Positions 1-9,244 are shown, counted from the stretch's first letter. The stretch: 64,000 bases of DNA from Arthrobacter sulfonylureivorans (GCA_004000035.1 RJAE01000004.1:62001-126000), one strand, 5' to 3'. Program-made: numbers and translations. The notes: generated by a model not told the origin, from the letters alone.

Positions 1-884
1 CTCTCCGGTTCCGGTCCTATGCCGGTGCGCCGCGCGATGAGGGAGGCCAGGCCTGCGGCCGTGGGATGACTGACCACGCCGGGCATCCGGGCCACCCAGC
101 GCCGGGTGCCGCCGGGCAGCGGAAAGGATTCGACGATTCCACCGGCCTCCAAAAAGAGCACGGCGGTGCTGCCGTCCGGCGTGGTGTCGGCGAAATCCCC
201 CATCAGGTAGGCGTCCGGATAGGTCCGCGTCCGTACCGCGACGCCGCGTTGCCGGCGCAACGCCGAATACGCGCCATCGGCAGCCACGACCAGCCTGGCG
301 CGGACAGTGGACGTGTCCGGGCCGGCCGGATGCTCCGCGTCCCGGTCCGCTGCCCGTTCCGGTCCGGCTCCCGGGCGCGTTCCGGATCCCGGTCCCGCGC
401 CCACGCGGCAGGACAGCGTGACGGTTGCCCCGTCGTCGTCCGCGCCGTGAACGTGCACGCCGCGTTGCAGGGCACCCGGACGCAGCGCTTCCAGCTGCTC
501 CTCCAGCAGTTGTTCGGTGATCACCTGCGGTACGGCCAGCACGTAGGGATGCCGGCCGGGGACCGCCTCGAAGGACAGTGATGCGACCTCACGGCCGCGG
601 CTGCGGGCCGTGCCGCGGCGGATGCGGACTCCTGCCGCCAGCAGCGCGGGACCCACGCCCGCATCGTCGAGCACGGCCAAGGCCGGCGGATGGATCCCGA
701 TCGCGCGGGAATGGATGCTGCGCGACGTCCGCTGCTCCAGCACCGCCACGTCCAGTCCGCGCCGGGCCAGGAGGAGGGCCATCAGCAGTCCCACCGGGCC
801 GCCACCCACGACGGCGACATCGTGCAGCTTGTCTTCGGCCCGAGGGACACCGGTCCGGCGCCGCGGGGACAGCTGATCAGTCAT
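1..884 (-). CDS. FAD-dependent monooxygenase, 3' end outside window
   Basis: About 294 codons are present and the frame stays open to base 1, so the C-terminus is missing. The N-terminal region has a Rossmann FAD-binding motif, VVGGGPVGLLMA, near residue 25, followed by an acidic/basic strand end (VLEQRTSR). Further on, DGAYSALRR resembles the aromatic-ring hydroxylase DG motif and MGDFAD resembles the GD motif that contacts the flavin ribityl chain. The ATG at 884 overlaps the end of the upstream methyltransferase gene by 8 bases, which implies translational coupling. Together with the type III polyketide synthase upstream it probably hydroxylates the polyketide product. That role is inferred from context; the family assignment is firm. 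Confidence 0.85.
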   Translation of the reverse strand, partial: MTDQLSPRRRTGVPRAEDKLHDVAVVGGGPVGLLMALLLARRGLDVAVLEQRTSRSIHSRAIGIHPPALAVLDDAGVGPALLAAGVRIRRGTARSRGREVASLSFEAVPGRHPYVLAVPQVITEQLLEEQLEALRPGALQRGVHVHGADDDGATVTLSCRVGAGPGSGTRPGAGPERAADRDAEHPAGPDTSTVRARLVVAADGAYSALRRQRGVAVRTRTYPDAYLMGDFADTTPDGSTAVLFLEAGGIVESFPLPGGTRRWVARMPGVVSHPTAAGLASLIARRTGIGPEPE

Positions 885-1602
885 CGGTCCCTCGCACCAG
901 CAGCTGCCGGAAGCGTGAATCCCGCACCACTTGCCAATCCGGCGGTACTGCGGCGCGTAGCTCCGCCGGCGTGTAGCTGCGGCGGATGGAGGTCAGGCCG
1001 TCGCGGCGGATCAAGGATCGGTGGAAGAACGGCAGGGTCCCGGCGGCGAACAGCAGATACGCCGGCCGGCTGCGGATGATATCGCTGTGCACTGCGAGGG
1101 AACGCGTCAGCCGGCGCGAGTCCTCCAGCAGTCCGGCCAGCTCCGCGGCGGTCAGGTGATGCAGCAGATGGTTGGATACCACCGCGTCGAAACGATGCCC
1201 TTCGGCGACCAGCTCCGAGCTGAAGGCCTGCCGGAACTCCAGTCCCGGCAGTGGCGGCCGCGAGATGGCGAAGTCGTGCGCGCGGGGGTCGGGGTCGATC
1301 GCAGTGATCCGCAACCCCAGGCCGTCGCGGGCAGCCCAACGCGTGAGCATCCCCGGCACGTCGCCGCCACCGGAGCCAATATCCAGCAGGGTGGGATGCT
1401 CGATGGCGGCCAGGCGGGGCCGGAGCAGCCGCCGGTAGATGCCGTGCCAGCCCGAGACCGCCCGGTTGATCAGCGGAAACTGGGCATAGGTGCGCCGGAG
1501 CATGGCGGGATCGCAGTCGGGTTTGTCCATTTCCTCCACCGCGTCGGTGGCGCGGGTGGCGAGGAATGTTTGCCTGCTGTACGCCGGTGAGTGGGGGGCC
1601 AC
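877..1602 (-). CDS. Class I SAM-dependent methyltransferase of the type III PKS operon
   Basis: This 241-residue protein carries the SAM-binding motif I LLDIGSGGGDVPG near residue 73 and an acidic motif II (TAIDPD). It is therefore a class I methyltransferase. It starts with GTG at 1602, only 15 bases after the polyketide synthase stop, and a weak GGAGCGG precedes it. An internal ATG (MDKPDC) is an alternative start. It sits between the type III PKS and the flavin monooxygenase, so it probably O- or C-methylates the polyketide. The trio of PKS, methyltransferase and flavoprotein recurs in actinobacteria. The exact substrate cannot be read from the sequence. Confidence 0.85.
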   Translation of the reverse strand: MAPHSPAYSRQTFLATRATDAVEEMDKPDCDPAMLRRTYAQFPLINRAVSGWHGIYRRLLRPRLAAIEHPTLLDIGSGGGDVPGMLTRWAARDGLGLRITAIDPDPRAHDFAISRPPLPGLEFRQAFSSELVAEGHRFDAVVSNHLLHHLTAAELAGLLEDSRRLTRSLAVHSDIIRSRPAYLLFAAGTLPFFHRSLIRRDGLTSIRRSYTPAELRAAVPPDWQVVRDSRFRQLLVRGTDD

Positions 1603-1617
1603 GGCGGTCCGCTCCGG

Positions 1618-2793
1618 CTAGACCGCGGCTGCGGCGGCGGTGTGCTGGGCCTGCAGCGTGACGGCCGGGACGGTCTTGGTAAACAGTCCGGTCTCCACCG
1701 TCAGTCCCGGGCCGAAGGCCATGGAGCAGATCCTTTCCTCGGCCGCGCCCGGCGGTTGCTCCAGTATGTGCTTGAGCACGAACATCACCGTGGCGCTGGA
1801 CATGTTCCCGTAGCGCCGGAGGGTTTCGCGGGCCGGCACCAGTTGTTCCTCGGTCAGCGCGAGCTTGGCCTCCACCTTATCCAGGATGCTCCGTCCGCCC
1901 GGGTGGATCGCCCAGTGCTCGATGTCGCGGTACGGTTTGGCCGCCAGCGCCGGCTCACGGGCCAGCAGCGGCTCCAGTGCGCCGACGATATGTTCGTCGA
2001 TGATGTGCGGAACATACGTGCCGAGGACCATCTCGAAGCCTTCGTCGCCGATGTTCCAGGCCATGGATTCTTCGCCCACCGGGGTGAGGATGGTTTCAAA
2101 GTGGTCCAGCCGGATGGCGGGGCCGGTCTCCTCCAGATCGCGGGCGGTGATGATCGCGGCTGCGGCACCGTCCGCGAACAGCGAGGAGCCAACGATGGTG
2201 TCCGGGTCGTTGGACGTGCGCACGTGCAGCGTGCACAGTTCTGCCGAAACCACCATGACCACGGCTTGTGGATCGGCGTCGCAGAACAACTTGGCCGCGC
2301 GGAGCGCCGGGAAGGCGGCATAGCAGCCCATGAAACCCAGATGATAGCGCTGCACGGAGGGGTCGAGTCCGAGTGCACGCACGATCTTGTAGTCGGGGCC
2401 GGGATTGAAGAAGCCGGTGCAGGAGACGGTGATCAGGTGCGTGATGTCCTCGGGGCCAATCCCGTCGCAGGCAGCCAGCGCCTTGCCGGCGGCTTCAATG
2501 AACAGCGGGGTGGCCTTGGCTGCGAAAAAATCGTTGCGCACCTTGGTGCTGGGGGAGAGCAGCTGCCGGGTACCGGCGTCGAAGAACACCGGATTCTCGG
2601 CCCGCCTTGCCGTGGTGAGCTCGTCGACGGCGGCGTGCCGCGTGTCAATGCCGGACTGGTCGAACGAGGTGGTCACCAGCCGCTGCCCCAAGCGCGTCAG
2701 CCCGGGCTGCGTGGCAAACACGTCACGCGCCTCGGACTGGATCAGGACCGTCTCCGGAACAGCGGTTTCCAAGGACCTCAGCGTGACCGTCAT
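1618..2793 (-). CDS. Type III polyketide synthase (chalcone synthase-like)
   Basis: This 391-residue protein has the normal length for a bacterial type III PKS. The catalytic triad is visible: Cys in TVSCTGFFNPG near residue 125, His in HWAIHPGGRS and Asn in RYGNMSSAT. The segment GFMGCYAAFPALR is also typical of the family. These enzymes condense an acyl-CoA starter with malonyl-CoA units to alkylpyrones, alkylresorcinols or related products. It is the first gene of the minus-strand operon that continues into the methyltransferase and flavin monooxygenase. The starter unit and product cannot be deduced. No strong ribosome-binding site is seen before the ATG. Confidence 0.93.
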   Translation of the reverse strand: MTVTLRSLETAVPETVLIQSEARDVFATQPGLTRLGQRLVTTSFDQSGIDTRHAAVDELTTARRAENPVFFDAGTRQLLSPSTKVRNDFFAAKATPLFIEAAGKALAACDGIGPEDITHLITVSCTGFFNPGPDYKIVRALGLDPSVQRYHLGFMGCYAAFPALRAAKLFCDADPQAVVMVVSAELCTLHVRTSNDPDTIVGSSLFADGAAAAIITARDLEETGPAIRLDHFETILTPVGEESMAWNIGDEGFEMVLGTYVPHIIDEHIVGALEPLLAREPALAAKPYRDIEHWAIHPGGRSILDKVEAKLALTEEQLVPARETLRRYGNMSSATVMFVLKHILEQPPGAAEERICSMAFGPGLTVETGLFTKTVPAVTLQAQHTAAAAAV

Positions 2794-2924
2794 AGTCCAT
2801 TCATAAGGCAGCCGGCCGCGGAAAACAATGGACCGGCCGCCGCGATACCCGGCTGAACCGCATCACCGGCGCGCGCGTCTTACCGGATGAGGGCCCTGCC
2901 CGGAGCCTTAAGGAGCGGAATCCG

Positions 2925-3431
2925 ATGGACTACCAAGTCAATGCGCTGCCGCTGCACGTGCTCCTGGTCCACGCGACAGTGGTGTTCATTCCACTCACCG
3001 CGCTGTGCATTGTGCTGAGCCTTGTTTGGCCAGCGGTCCGGCGCCGGCTGGGGATCGTCACCCCGCTGATCGCGCTGCTGGCTTTGGTGCTGGTGCCGAT
3101 CTCCCAACAGGCCGGGCACTGGTTGTTCCTGCGGATGGACCAGACGCCGCTGGCGGTGAAACACATGCGCCTGGGCGACATGATGCTGCCCTGGGTGATC
3201 GGCCTGTTCATCGCGGCGCTGGGGATATGGCTCTGGTTCCGCTATGGAACGACGGCGGCTGCCGCCTGGCGGCGCAAGCTCGGCGACGGGTACCGCATCA
3301 TTGCGGCGGTGATGGTCGTCGTCGTGCTGGGGGTGTGTGCCGGCGCCACGGTGGCGGTGGTGTTGACCGGTGAGTCCGGATCGCGGGCGGTCTGGGAGGG
3401 GCGCTTTTCCGAGCCGCCGCCGCCGCCTTAG
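2925..3431 (+). CDS. DUF2231-family integral membrane protein
   Basis: The 168-residue product is mostly hydrophobic with about four membrane segments (residues 10-35, 40-60, 82-105 and 120-145). It begins with NALPLHVLLVHATVVFIP, the hallmark of the DUF2231 family, in which conserved histidines near the first helix suggest metal or heme contact. An AAGGAG ribosome-binding site lies 11 bases before the ATG. The gene diverges from the polyketide synthase and converges on the flavin reductase. The C-terminus is short and proline-rich. Function is unknown. Confidence 0.8.
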   Translation: MDYQVNALPLHVLLVHATVVFIPLTALCIVLSLVWPAVRRRLGIVTPLIALLALVLVPISQQAGHWLFLRMDQTPLAVKHMRLGDMMLPWVIGLFIAALGIWLWFRYGTTAAAAWRRKLGDGYRIIAAVMVVVVLGVCAGATVAVVLTGESGSRAVWEGRFSEPPPPP

Positions 3432-3475
3432 CCCGGCTCCGCCGGCCGCCAGCACCGACGGGGCGCGCCGCCAGG

Positions 3476-4027
3476 CTACCGGCCGAGACGCTGGTAGGAG
3501 GAAGCGAAGTGGATCAACGGATCGGCGCTCTCCGCACCGGGAGCGTCGCGGCCCATGGCCAGCACCGCGCCGACGATCAGTAAATGTGTTGCCGCCGGAT
3601 GCACGGCGGTGGTCCTCAGTTCGAACCATGCCGGAGCTCCGCCGACCACGGCAGCGCCGGTGACCGGGCCGCGCCGGTACGGAACCTGGTTGAGCAGGCC
3701 CTCCACCGGGTTGCCGGGGCTCGCCAGCCAGTTCGCGGTGCCCTGGTGACGGGCGGCCAGCAGGCTCAGCGCCCACGTCCCGGAGCTCGCCACCGCGTCG
3801 CAGATCCGGGACTCCTCAAAGAGACTGACCAGCATGGTGGGCGGGTCATAGGAGACGGACAGAAATCCGCTGACGGTTGCCGCGTAGTCCCGGTTCCGCC
3901 ACCGGGTCGAGACCACCGCGACGCCCGAGGCGATGTCCGCGCTCAAGGCGCGGTAGAGGTCGATGTCCCGCTGGTCCGGCGCGCCCGGCCGAAGCCGATG
4001 GGCCGCCGGTTCTCCGTCCAGTTCCAT
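3476..4027 (-). CDS. Flavin reductase family protein (FMN-binding split barrel)
   Basis: The 183-residue protein resembles the FMN-binding flavin reductases that supply reduced flavin to two-component monooxygenases. Recognisable segments are SGVAVVSTRW, ATVSGFLSVSYDPPTMLVSL and LLAARHQGTANWLA. An open frame extends upstream to 4303, but that would overlap the divergent gene at 4133. The ATG at 4027 (MELDGEP) is preferred, and the ATG at 4054 is an alternative. The partner oxygenase is not obvious in the neighbourhood. The flavin monooxygenase at 1-884 has its own FAD domain and should not need a separate reductase. Confidence 0.82.
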   Translation of the reverse strand: MELDGEPAAHRLRPGAPDQRDIDLYRALSADIASGVAVVSTRWRNRDYAATVSGFLSVSYDPPTMLVSLFEESRICDAVASSGTWALSLLAARHQGTANWLASPGNPVEGLLNQVPYRRGPVTGAAVVGGAPAWFELRTTAVHPAATHLLIVGAVLAMGRDAPGAESADPLIHFASSYQRLGR

Positions 4028-4132
4028 GCCGCCATCTTTGCATGCGGGCCCCATGAGCGGTTGCCGCCGGCGACCGACGACGGCGGCAACCGCTGACTCG
4101 ACAGCGCCGGCGGTGCAGGAAAGAATCTTCAG

Positions 4133-4762
4133 ATGAGTGAGGCGGCTGAGTTCATCGACTTCACGCTGCAGCGGGAGGCCAGCGAGGAACGGGCGCGGGC
4201 AGAGAAGGATCCGGGCGATGGCTTGCGCTACTACGGCGCGTCCGTCGGTGCGGTGCGGGGCACGGTCCGCGACGCCGCCCGGAAGTTCCGGCCGCTTTCG
4301 CATGATCAGGTCACGGCACTCAGTTCCGAGTTATGGACGCAACCGGTCTTCGAACTGCGCCTGGCCGCCGTGGTGCTGCTGCAGTCGAAGCAGCGTCTCT
4401 TGCGGAACTCCGACCTGACCCGGATCGAAGGTTTTCTGCGGGATGCACGAACGGCGGCGCTCGTGGATCCGCTCGCGGTCGACGTCGTGGGCCCTCTGGT
4501 CCAGGGGCTGACGGACCAGTCCCGCGCCCGGGCCGAGTCGATCCTCGATCGCTGGGCACGGGCGCCGGACCCGTGGCTGCGCCGGGCTGCCATCCTCGCT
4601 CCGCTGCGGGCAGTACGATCCGCCGGCCTAGACGCGGACGCGGTGCTGCGCCGGACACGTGCTGCAGCGGAGAACGATGACAGCGAGATTGTCCAGGAGG
4701 CGGTCGCCGTGATGTGCACCGAATGGGCAAAAAACGCTCCCGGGCGGGTCCCGTCCCGCTAG
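4133..4762 (+). CDS. DNA alkylation repair enzyme, AlkD-like HEAT-repeat protein
   Basis: The 209-residue protein looks like a HEAT-like repeat DNA glycosylase of the AlkD family. Family-like segments are YYGASVGAVRGTVRDAARKF near residue 33, ELRLAAVVLLQS near residue 74, and WARAPDPWLRRAAILAPLRA near residue 140. The last matches the W-D-W-RR-AIL pattern that AlkD proteins use against alkylated bases. It stands alone, divergent from the flavin reductase and ending before a terminator. Excision of N3- or N7-alkylpurines is the family activity; it is not proven here. Confidence 0.72.
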   Translation: MSEAAEFIDFTLQREASEERARAEKDPGDGLRYYGASVGAVRGTVRDAARKFRPLSHDQVTALSSELWTQPVFELRLAAVVLLQSKQRLLRNSDLTRIEGFLRDARTAALVDPLAVDVVGPLVQGLTDQSRARAESILDRWARAPDPWLRRAAILAPLRAVRSAGLDADAVLRRTRAAAENDDSEIVQEAVAVMCTEWAKNAPGRVPSR

Positions 4763-4803
4763 CGGCTCCACTGCGCCGCTCATGACGGAACGGACAGCGG
4801 ACA

Positions 4804-4836
4804 CAAAAAAGCCCCGGGAATCCCGGGGCTTTCTTT
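4804..4836. terminator. Bidirectional intrinsic terminator
   Basis: A GC-rich perfect hairpin (GCCCCGGGA / TCCCGGGGC) is flanked by an A-run on its left and a T-rich tail on its right. It can stop plus-strand transcription of the AlkD-like gene and minus-strand transcription of tRNA-Leu. Confidence 0.85.
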
Positions 4837-4837
4837 G

Positions 4838-4921
4838 TGCGCAGGAAGGGACTCGAACCCTCACCCTCAATAAGAGGACTAGCACCTCAAGCTAGCGCGT
4901 CTACCATTCCGCCACCCGCGC
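4838..4921 (-). tRNA. tRNA-Leu (anticodon GAG)
   Basis: The gene is 84 nt on the minus strand with a long variable arm, as expected for a class II leucine tRNA. The acceptor arms are GCGCGGG and CCTGCGC, pairing with one G-T wobble. The anticodon stem CTAGC/GCTAG closes the loop TTGAGGT, giving anticodon GAG for CUC codons. The T-loop is GGTTCGAGTCC. The discriminator is A and the CCA tail is not encoded. A terminator follows immediately. The bases from 4922 to 5163 hold no recognisable gene. Confidence 0.96.
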
Positions 4922-5163
4922 AGGTGGAGTTTTCGAACGATGATCAGGAGCCCTCGGGCGCACTGATTCCGTCGAAAGCAGCGAGAAAAACTCTAACATG
5001 TTTTGTCGGAACTGTTGAATCGGGACACGGCGTGCCCGGCGGTGCCGGCGGCACGCCGGTTACCCGGCGTGGACGCTGCGGAGGCGCAACTCGGCGCTGC
5101 TGCTGGCTCTGACGCCTCTGCTGGATAGGCTGGGGGACAGACATCGACTTCGAGGGAGCCTTC

Positions 5164-6468
5164 ATGACCGCACCGAACCCGCACGATGAAGTGGTCCGGA
5201 TCTGCCAGGAACTGATCCGGATCGACACCTCCAACTACGGCGGTAATGAGGGCCCGGGGGAGCGGCAGGCCGCCGAGTATACGGCGGGCCTGCTGGAAGA
5301 GGCCGGGCTGGCCACCGAAGTGTTCGAGTCCGCGCCACGCCGGGCTTCCGTCGTGACGCGGATGGCCGGCTCGGACCCCTCGGCCCCGGCGCTGGTGGTG
5401 CACGGCCATCTTGATGTGGTGCCGGCGCAGGCCGACGACTGGCAGGTGGACCCGTTCAGCGGCGAGGAGCGGGACGGGCTGATCTGGGGCCGGGGAGCCG
5501 TGGACATGAAGGACATGGACGCGATGATCCTCTCGGTCGCGCGGCATATGTCCCGCAGCGGCATCCAGCCCCGCCGGGACATCATCTTCGCGTTCTTCGC
5601 CGATGAAGAGGCCGGCGGCACTTACGGGGCACGCTGGGCGGTGGAGAACCGGCCCGAGCTTTTCGACGGGGCCACCGAGGCGATCTCGGAAGTGGGCGGT
5701 TTCTCCGCCACCATTGGCGGCCGGCGGGCCTATCTGCTGCAGACCGCCGAGAAGGGAATTGCCTGGCTCCGGCTCGCCGTCGCCGGCCGCGCCGGCCACG
5801 GTTCGCAGATCAACACCGACAACGCGGTCACGACGCTGGCTGCCGCGGTGGCGAGAATCGGATCACATCGGTGGCCCATCGAGTTGACGGATACCACCCG
5901 GCAGTTCCTGGACGGCGTCACCGAACTGACCGGGGTCGAGTTTGACCCGGACAACCCGGAGATTCTGCTCAAGGAGCTGGGGACGGTGGCCCGCTTCGTC
6001 GGCGCCACCCTGCAGAACACCTCGAATCCCACCGTGCTCAAGGCCGGTTACAAGGAGAACGTGATTCCCGGCCTAGCCGAGGCGCGGATCGATGCCAGGA
6101 CACTGCCGGGCCAGGAGGAGTTGGTGCTGGCCACCATCCGCGAGCTCGCGGGTCCGGGCGTGGACGTGAGCTACGTGCACCAGGACAGGTCGCTGGAAGT
6201 ACCGTTTGCCGGGAATCTGGTGGATGCCATGGTGGACTCGCTGAAGCACGAGGATCCGGACGCGGTGGTGCTTCCGTACACGCTCTCCGGCGGCACCGAC
6301 AATAAGTCGCTGGCCCGGCTGGGCATCACCGGGTACGGCTTTGCACCGCTGCGGCTGCCGGAAGAGCTGGACTTCACCGGCATGTTCCACGGGGTGGACG
6401 AACGGGTGCCGGTGGAATCGCTGAAGTTCGGCACCCGGGTGCTGCAGCGGCTGCTCAGCACCTACTGA
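5164..6468 (+). CDS. M20/M25/M40 family metallo-hydrolase (peptidase-like)
   Basis: The 434-residue protein has the zinc-binding layout of M20 peptidases: VVHGHLDVVPAQ near residue 80, WGRGAVDMKD near residue 110, and FFADEEAGG near residue 145, with a dimerisation lid domain containing AGRAGHGSQ. The C-terminal FHGVDERVP supplies a late metal ligand. The length fits dipeptidases and acyl-amino-acid hydrolases of this clan. A GGGAG ribosome-binding site precedes the ATG. The acyl-CoA dehydrogenase gene follows after 31 bases, so the two are probably co-transcribed. The substrate is not predictable. Confidence 0.9.
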   Translation: MTAPNPHDEVVRICQELIRIDTSNYGGNEGPGERQAAEYTAGLLEEAGLATEVFESAPRRASVVTRMAGSDPSAPALVVHGHLDVVPAQADDWQVDPFSGEERDGLIWGRGAVDMKDMDAMILSVARHMSRSGIQPRRDIIFAFFADEEAGGTYGARWAVENRPELFDGATEAISEVGGFSATIGGRRAYLLQTAEKGIAWLRLAVAGRAGHGSQINTDNAVTTLAAAVARIGSHRWPIELTDTTRQFLDGVTELTGVEFDPDNPEILLKELGTVARFVGATLQNTSNPTVLKAGYKENVIPGLAEARIDARTLPGQEELVLATIRELAGPGVDVSYVHQDRSLEVPFAGNLVDAMVDSLKHEDPDAVVLPYTLSGGTDNKSLARLGITGYGFAPLRLPEELDFTGMFHGVDERVPVESLKFGTRVLQRLLSTY

Positions 6469-6499
6469 TCTCTGTACGTACGACGAAAGGACCACCGGC

Positions 6500-7657
6500 A
6501 TGCCTGCCAGTGTTGAAGAACTGCTCCCGGACGCGCTGCTGGAAACCATCCGTGGACGGGCCGCAGGCTACGACGAGGCGAACAGCTTTTTCCACGAGGA
6601 CTTCGCCGATCTGGTCGAGGCCGGCTACCTGAAAATGTTCGTGCCGGAAGCAGACGGGGGCTTGGGCTACTCGCTGGAGGAGGCGGTCAGGGCGCAGATG
6701 CGGCTGGCCGGCGCGGCTCCGGCCACGGCGTTGGCGGTCAACATGCACTTGGTGTGGACCGGCGTCGCCCGCGTGCTCCAAGCCCGCGGCGACAACACGC
6801 TGGACTATGTCCTGGCCGAGGCCGGCCGCGGCGAGGTCTTCGGCTTCGGCGTTTCCGAGGCCGGCAACGACCAGGTCCTGTTCGACTCGCGCACGGTGGC
6901 GGCGCCCCGCGAGGACGGCGGCTATGAATTCACCGGGACGAAGGTCTTCACCAGCCTGTCTCCGGCCTGGACCCGGCTGGGCATCTTTGGCCGGGACGAC
7001 TCCGGCGTGGAACCGCAGCTTGTGTGGGCGTTCATCGACCGCGATAAGCCGGGCTACCGGATCAAGGACGACTGGAACACGCTGGGAATGCGCGCCAGCC
7101 AGTCCAATACCACCGTGCTGGAAGGCGCGGTTGCGGCGCCGGACCGGATCTTCCGGAAACTGCCGGTGGGCCCCAACCCGGATGCCTTGATCTTCGGCAT
7201 CTTCGCGTGCTTCGAAATCCTGCTTTCGTCCGTGTATGCGGGGATCGGCACCCGTGCCCTGGACCTGGCAGCGGAAGCCGTGCACCGCCGTCGTTCCCTG
7301 AAAACGGGCAAGAGCTACGCGCAGGATCCGGACATCCGCTGGCGGGTGGCCGATGCCGCACTGGCGATGGACGGGCTGTACCCGCAGCTGGCGTCCATTG
7401 CCCGCGACGTGGACACACTGGCCGACCACGGCAAGCTATGGTTCGCCAAACTGGCGGGCATCAAAATCAGGGCCACCGAAACTGCCAAGGACGTGGTGGA
7501 GAAGGCCGTCCGCGTCTCCGGCGGCGGCGGATACTTCCGCGGCGGGGAGCTCGAGCGGCTGTACCGCGACGTGTTGGCCGGGCTGTACCACCCGTCGGAC
7601 GACGAGTCGGCGCACAGCACCATCGCCACGGCCTGGTTGGGGCCGTTGGACGACTGA
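6500..7657 (+). CDS. Acyl-CoA dehydrogenase family flavoprotein
   Basis: At 385 residues it has the usual acyl-CoA dehydrogenase length. The first part is alpha-helical (VEAGYLKMFVPEADGGLGYS). The middle strand domain contains FGFGVSEAGND and FTGTKVFTSLSP. The flavin-binding region contains GMRASQSNTTVLEG, and the C-terminal helical bundle contains GGGGYFRGGELERLYRDV. This C-terminal pattern also fits the DszC/HsaA-like flavin-dependent acyl-CoA dehydrogenase branch. An AAAGGA site lies 8 bases before the ATG. The substrate is unknown. Confidence 0.88.
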   Translation: MPASVEELLPDALLETIRGRAAGYDEANSFFHEDFADLVEAGYLKMFVPEADGGLGYSLEEAVRAQMRLAGAAPATALAVNMHLVWTGVARVLQARGDNTLDYVLAEAGRGEVFGFGVSEAGNDQVLFDSRTVAAPREDGGYEFTGTKVFTSLSPAWTRLGIFGRDDSGVEPQLVWAFIDRDKPGYRIKDDWNTLGMRASQSNTTVLEGAVAAPDRIFRKLPVGPNPDALIFGIFACFEILLSSVYAGIGTRALDLAAEAVHRRRSLKTGKSYAQDPDIRWRVADAALAMDGLYPQLASIARDVDTLADHGKLWFAKLAGIKIRATETAKDVVEKAVRVSGGGGYFRGGELERLYRDVLAGLYHPSDDESAHSTIATAWLGPLDD

Positions 7658-7698
7658 AGCGGACGGTTCATGCAGCGCGGCGCACCGCCTGGCGGGTT

Positions 7699-7932
7699 TC
7701 AGGCGGTGCGTTCGACCCTGAGCACCCGGCGGCGAAGCCAGTACTTGCGGCCGCCGCCCAGATACAGGCGGGTGCGCACCAGGTCCCATTTGCCGTACTC
7801 GGCGTGATCGGTCAGCACCCGGCGTGCTTCCCCGACGGATTCGCCTTTGCTGACAGTGAGGACCAGGTATTCGTACTGCCGGGCGTAGTCGCGTTCGCGG
7901 GTGACAGCGGCACCCAGAAATTGTTCTCTCAT
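7699..7932 (-). CDS. DUF5703 family small protein
   Basis: A 77-residue basic protein with the family pattern YEYLVLTVSKGES, ARRVLTDHAEYGKWDL and LYLGGGRKYWLRRRVLR. Members are small conserved actinobacterial proteins of unknown role. It diverges from the acidic-protein gene at 7985, and the 52-base gap must hold both promoters. Confidence 0.75.
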   Translation of the reverse strand: MREQFLGAAVTRERDYARQYEYLVLTVSKGESVGEARRVLTDHAEYGKWDLVRTRLYLGGGRKYWLRRRVLRVERTA

Positions 7933-7984
7933 TGCCCTCCTGTTCTATTCACTTATTCTCCACATTGCGGCTAACGTCTACATC

Positions 7985-8263
7985 ATGAGCATTGATCCGC
8001 GTGTCGCACTGGAGTCCCTGGTTTCCGCGCTGCAGGAACATCTGGCCGCCGCATCGAGCCGCCGGGGTGAAGACGATCCTGCCGTGGAAGCAGCCTTCTC
8101 GTCCATTATGGAATCCTTCGAGACGTATGAGGACGCGCTCTACGATGCTTACGGCGAAGTGACGCCGCTGGTCATTTACGATGAGTCGGACGACGACGAC
8201 ATGGACGACCCCGACGACGTGGTGGACCCGTTCGACGACGATCTGGAAATCGAAGAAAAGTAG
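7985..8263 (+). CDS. Conserved acidic hypothetical protein
   Basis: The product of 92 residues is very acidic, with a C-terminal stretch rich in Asp and Glu from about residue 65. The first half is helical (SIDPRVALESLVSALQEHLAAA). The frame is open from 7901, but the ATG at 7985 fits better because the earlier start would overlap the divergent DUF5703 gene. No catalytic motif is seen and no function can be assigned. Confidence 0.7.
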   Translation: MSIDPRVALESLVSALQEHLAAASSRRGEDDPAVEAAFSSIMESFETYEDALYDAYGEVTPLVIYDESDDDDMDDPDDVVDPFDDDLEIEEK

Positions 8264-8308
8264 GGCCGGCGCGCCGGGATCAGGGCGCCGGCGTTGATGC
8301 GGCGTAGT

Positions 8309-9244
8309 TCAGGGCGCGGAAATTTCGTCCAGCACGTGGGCAATCTCGGCAGGCAAAGCATCCAGCGGAGCCTTGAGGATCTCATCCAGCTGCGCCGGCG
8401 TTCGCGGTCCCACCACGGCGGTGCCGACGGCGGGCCGCTGCAGCACCCAACTCAGGGCCAGATCCAGCGGCTGGACGTCCAGGCCGCGGGCCGCCGTAGC
8501 CAGCGCGTCCACAATCCGGGCCGGCCGGCCGGACAGATACGGCTCCACGAAGCCAGCATGCTGCTCCGAGGCGGCCCGTGAGTCGGCCGGTGTACCGGTG
8601 CGGTATTTACCGGTCAAGACGCCGCGTCCCAACGGCGACCACGCCATCACACCCGGGCCCAGCGCGGTGGCGGCCGGAATCACTTCAGCTTCTGGTCGGC
8701 GCTGCAGCAGCGAGTACTCGTTCTGCACCGCGACCAGCGGAACCGGGCTGACCGAGACCGCCCGGGCTAGCTGCCAGCCGGAGTAGTTGGACACGCCAAC
8801 ATAGCGCGCACGGCCGGAGGAAACGGCGTGTTCGAGCGCGGACAGGGTTTCTTCAAGCGGAGCCGAGGCATCGTCCCAGAGGTGGACCAGCCACAGATCC
8901 AGGTAGTCGGTGCCCAGCCGGGCCAAGCTGGCGTCGAGGCTGCGCAGCATGGCGCCGCGGGAAGTGTCCACCTCGCGCCGGCCCTCGCTGCGGGTCACGC
9001 CGGCCTTGGAGACCACCAGCACTTCCTGCCGGGGGACCAGTTCGCCCAGGAACGCGCCGAGCATGGCCTCGCTCCGGCCCTCGGCGTACGGCGCGGCGGT
9101 GTCCAGCAGCGAGCCGCCGGCGTCGAGATAGGCGCGCAGCATGGCGCCGGCGCCCTCCTCGTCCGTCTCCTCGCCCCAGGTCATCGTTCCCAGCGACAGC
9201 TGCGGGACCTTCAGCCCGCTGTTACCCAAGCGCTTGTGCTCCAT
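8309..9244 (-). CDS. Aldo/keto reductase
   Basis: The 311-residue protein is a typical aldo/keto reductase barrel. The N-terminus [20 protein letters not shown] is diagnostic. The catalytic Tyr follows in [14 protein letters not shown], where most family members have DTAxxYG, and VVSKAGVT carries the catalytic Lys. The active-site His is in LWLVHLWDD and the cofactor region includes [12 protein letters not shown]. It reduces carbonyls with NADPH in family members; the substrate is unknown. It faces uppP divergently. Confidence 0.9.
   Translation of the reverse strand: MEHKRLGNSGLKVPQLSLGTMTWGEETDEEGAGAMLRAYLDAGGSLLDTAAPYAEGRSEAMLGAFLGELVPRQEVLVVSKAGVTRSEGRREVDTSRGAMLRSLDASLARLGTDYLDLWLVHLWDDASAPLEETLSALEHAVSSGRARYVGVSNYSGWQLARAVSVSPVPLVAVQNEYSLLQRRPEAEVIPAATALGPGVMAWSPLGRGVLTGKYRTGTPADSRAASEQHAGFVEPYLSGRPARIVDALATAARGLDVQPLDLALSWVLQRPAVGTAVVGPRTPAQLDEILKAPLDALPAEIAHVLDEISAP

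Noticed and set aside
1591-2856. 421-codon plus-strand frame opposite the type III PKS
   Set aside because: No family features; the minus-strand PKS has all catalytic residues.
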